The notes under the pieces were generated by a model. The model ran no database searches. It saw nothing but the letters and a program-made list of their open reading frames with translations, and was not told where the DNA came from. The position numbers were made by a program, and so were the translations under genes. From NCBI GenBank assembly GCA_022823145.1, contig JAJDXS010000038.1, positions 37,907 through 101,906 on the forward strand: 64,000 nucleotides of DNA, written 5' to 3'. Of this stretch, positions 63,898 through 64,000 are shown in pieces. Origin of the DNA: Gemmatimonadota bacterium (GTDB lineage: Bacteria > Gemmatimonadota > Gemmatimonadetes > Longimicrobiales > Gaopeijiaceae). Numbering within the stretch: the stretch's first letter is position 1; the number at the start of each line of letters is the position of its first letter.

Positions 63898-64000
63898 CGC
63901 GGCATCCTCCGCACGCTTTCGCGGCGGTGCATAGTTCGTCACCCGTAGGTCCGTTTCCAGCCCCTGCTCGTCGAACCGGACGTGCGGATCTCCCGCATCC
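63862..64000 (-). mobile_element. 3' end of a group II intron (domains V-VI), antisense to the P450 gene
   Basis: Read on the minus strand, 64000-63973 holds 28 nt of a domain V. It has a TGCGG/CCGCA upper helix, a 2-nt CG bulge, TCC pairing with GGA, and a final GGTTC whose partner GAGCC would lie just outside. A long domain VI follows: GAG+CAGGGGCTGG (63957-63969) pairs with CCAGCCCCTG and CTC (63865-63878). A single unpaired A opposite 63868 is the expected branch point. The intron would end in AC near 63862. The rest, including any reverse transcriptase, is outside the window. Confidence 0.72.

Noticed and set aside
1..64000. CRISPR arrays, insertion sequences, prophage or attachment sites
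   Set aside because: No regularly spaced direct repeats, transposase, integrase or phage structural genes were seen; the tRNA-Leu is not flanked by a duplicated 3' end.

Overview
This 64 kb window is high-GC bacterial DNA, densely packed, with many 1-8 bp start/stop overlaps, GTG/TTG starts and no gene-free stretch longer than about 230 bp. The gene set includes a permease-less PTS with HprK, many exported S9 peptidases and beta-propeller amidohydrolases, and short carboxypeptidase-regulatory/TonB-plug proteins. This suggests a free-living diderm, most likely Gemmatimonadota. That assignment is inference from gene content, not from a marker-gene phylogeny.

Region 1 (1-27228) is almost entirely minus-strand housekeeping. 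From the right: rnz, tyrA, an aroA-cmk fusion, rpsA and a lipoprotein with a periplasmic-binding fold. Then comes a propionyl-CoA carboxylase / methylmalonyl-CoA mutase set: carboxyltransferase, PDZ protein, biotin carboxylase, biotin carrier and mutase large subunit. A tightly overlapping run follows: FmdB-like zinc ribbon, argS, PfkB kinase, purM, an exported beta-rich protein, ribD, ribE, a RibBA whose GTP-cyclohydrolase half has lost its zinc cysteines (RibBX-like), ribH, nusB and a glycosyltransferase. The left end holds hpf, hprK, a mannose-type EIIA, HPr and a partial Enzyme I cut by the window edge. This is a PTS that looks regulatory, since no permease is visible.

Region 2 (27354-42193) is mixed. 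It has a Tat-exported class V aminotransferase, an S9 peptidase translationally coupled to a small plug-domain protein, a lipoprotein, a YbdG-type mechanosensitive channel and a serine beta-lactamase-like hydrolase. The hydrolase is divergent from apaG across an AT-rich island of repeated operator-like motifs. Then follow a triplicated-module exported protein coupled to an Omp85-like barrel, an exported fumarylacetoacetase-family protein, tRNA-Leu(UAA) and arginase.

Region 3 (42364-58323) is the most distinctive accessory block. It holds three very large exported TolB-propeller plus amidohydrolase paralogues, two in tandem on the plus strand and one on the minus strand. The minus-strand copy sits in an apparent four-gene operon with a second S9 peptidase/plug-protein pair and an unrecognised 160-residue protein. 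A dicarboxylate/amino-acid:cation symporter is divergent from it. Together these suggest extracytoplasmic breakdown of peptides or amides and uptake of the products (inference).

Region 4 (58532-64000) has an FAD oxidoreductase, a small His-rich exported protein beside an outer-membrane-like protein (possible metal link), and a GPP34-cytochrome P450 fusion. The P450 reading frame runs, just after its haem cysteine, into the antisense of what looks like the 3' end (domains V and VI) of a group II intron extending past the window edge.
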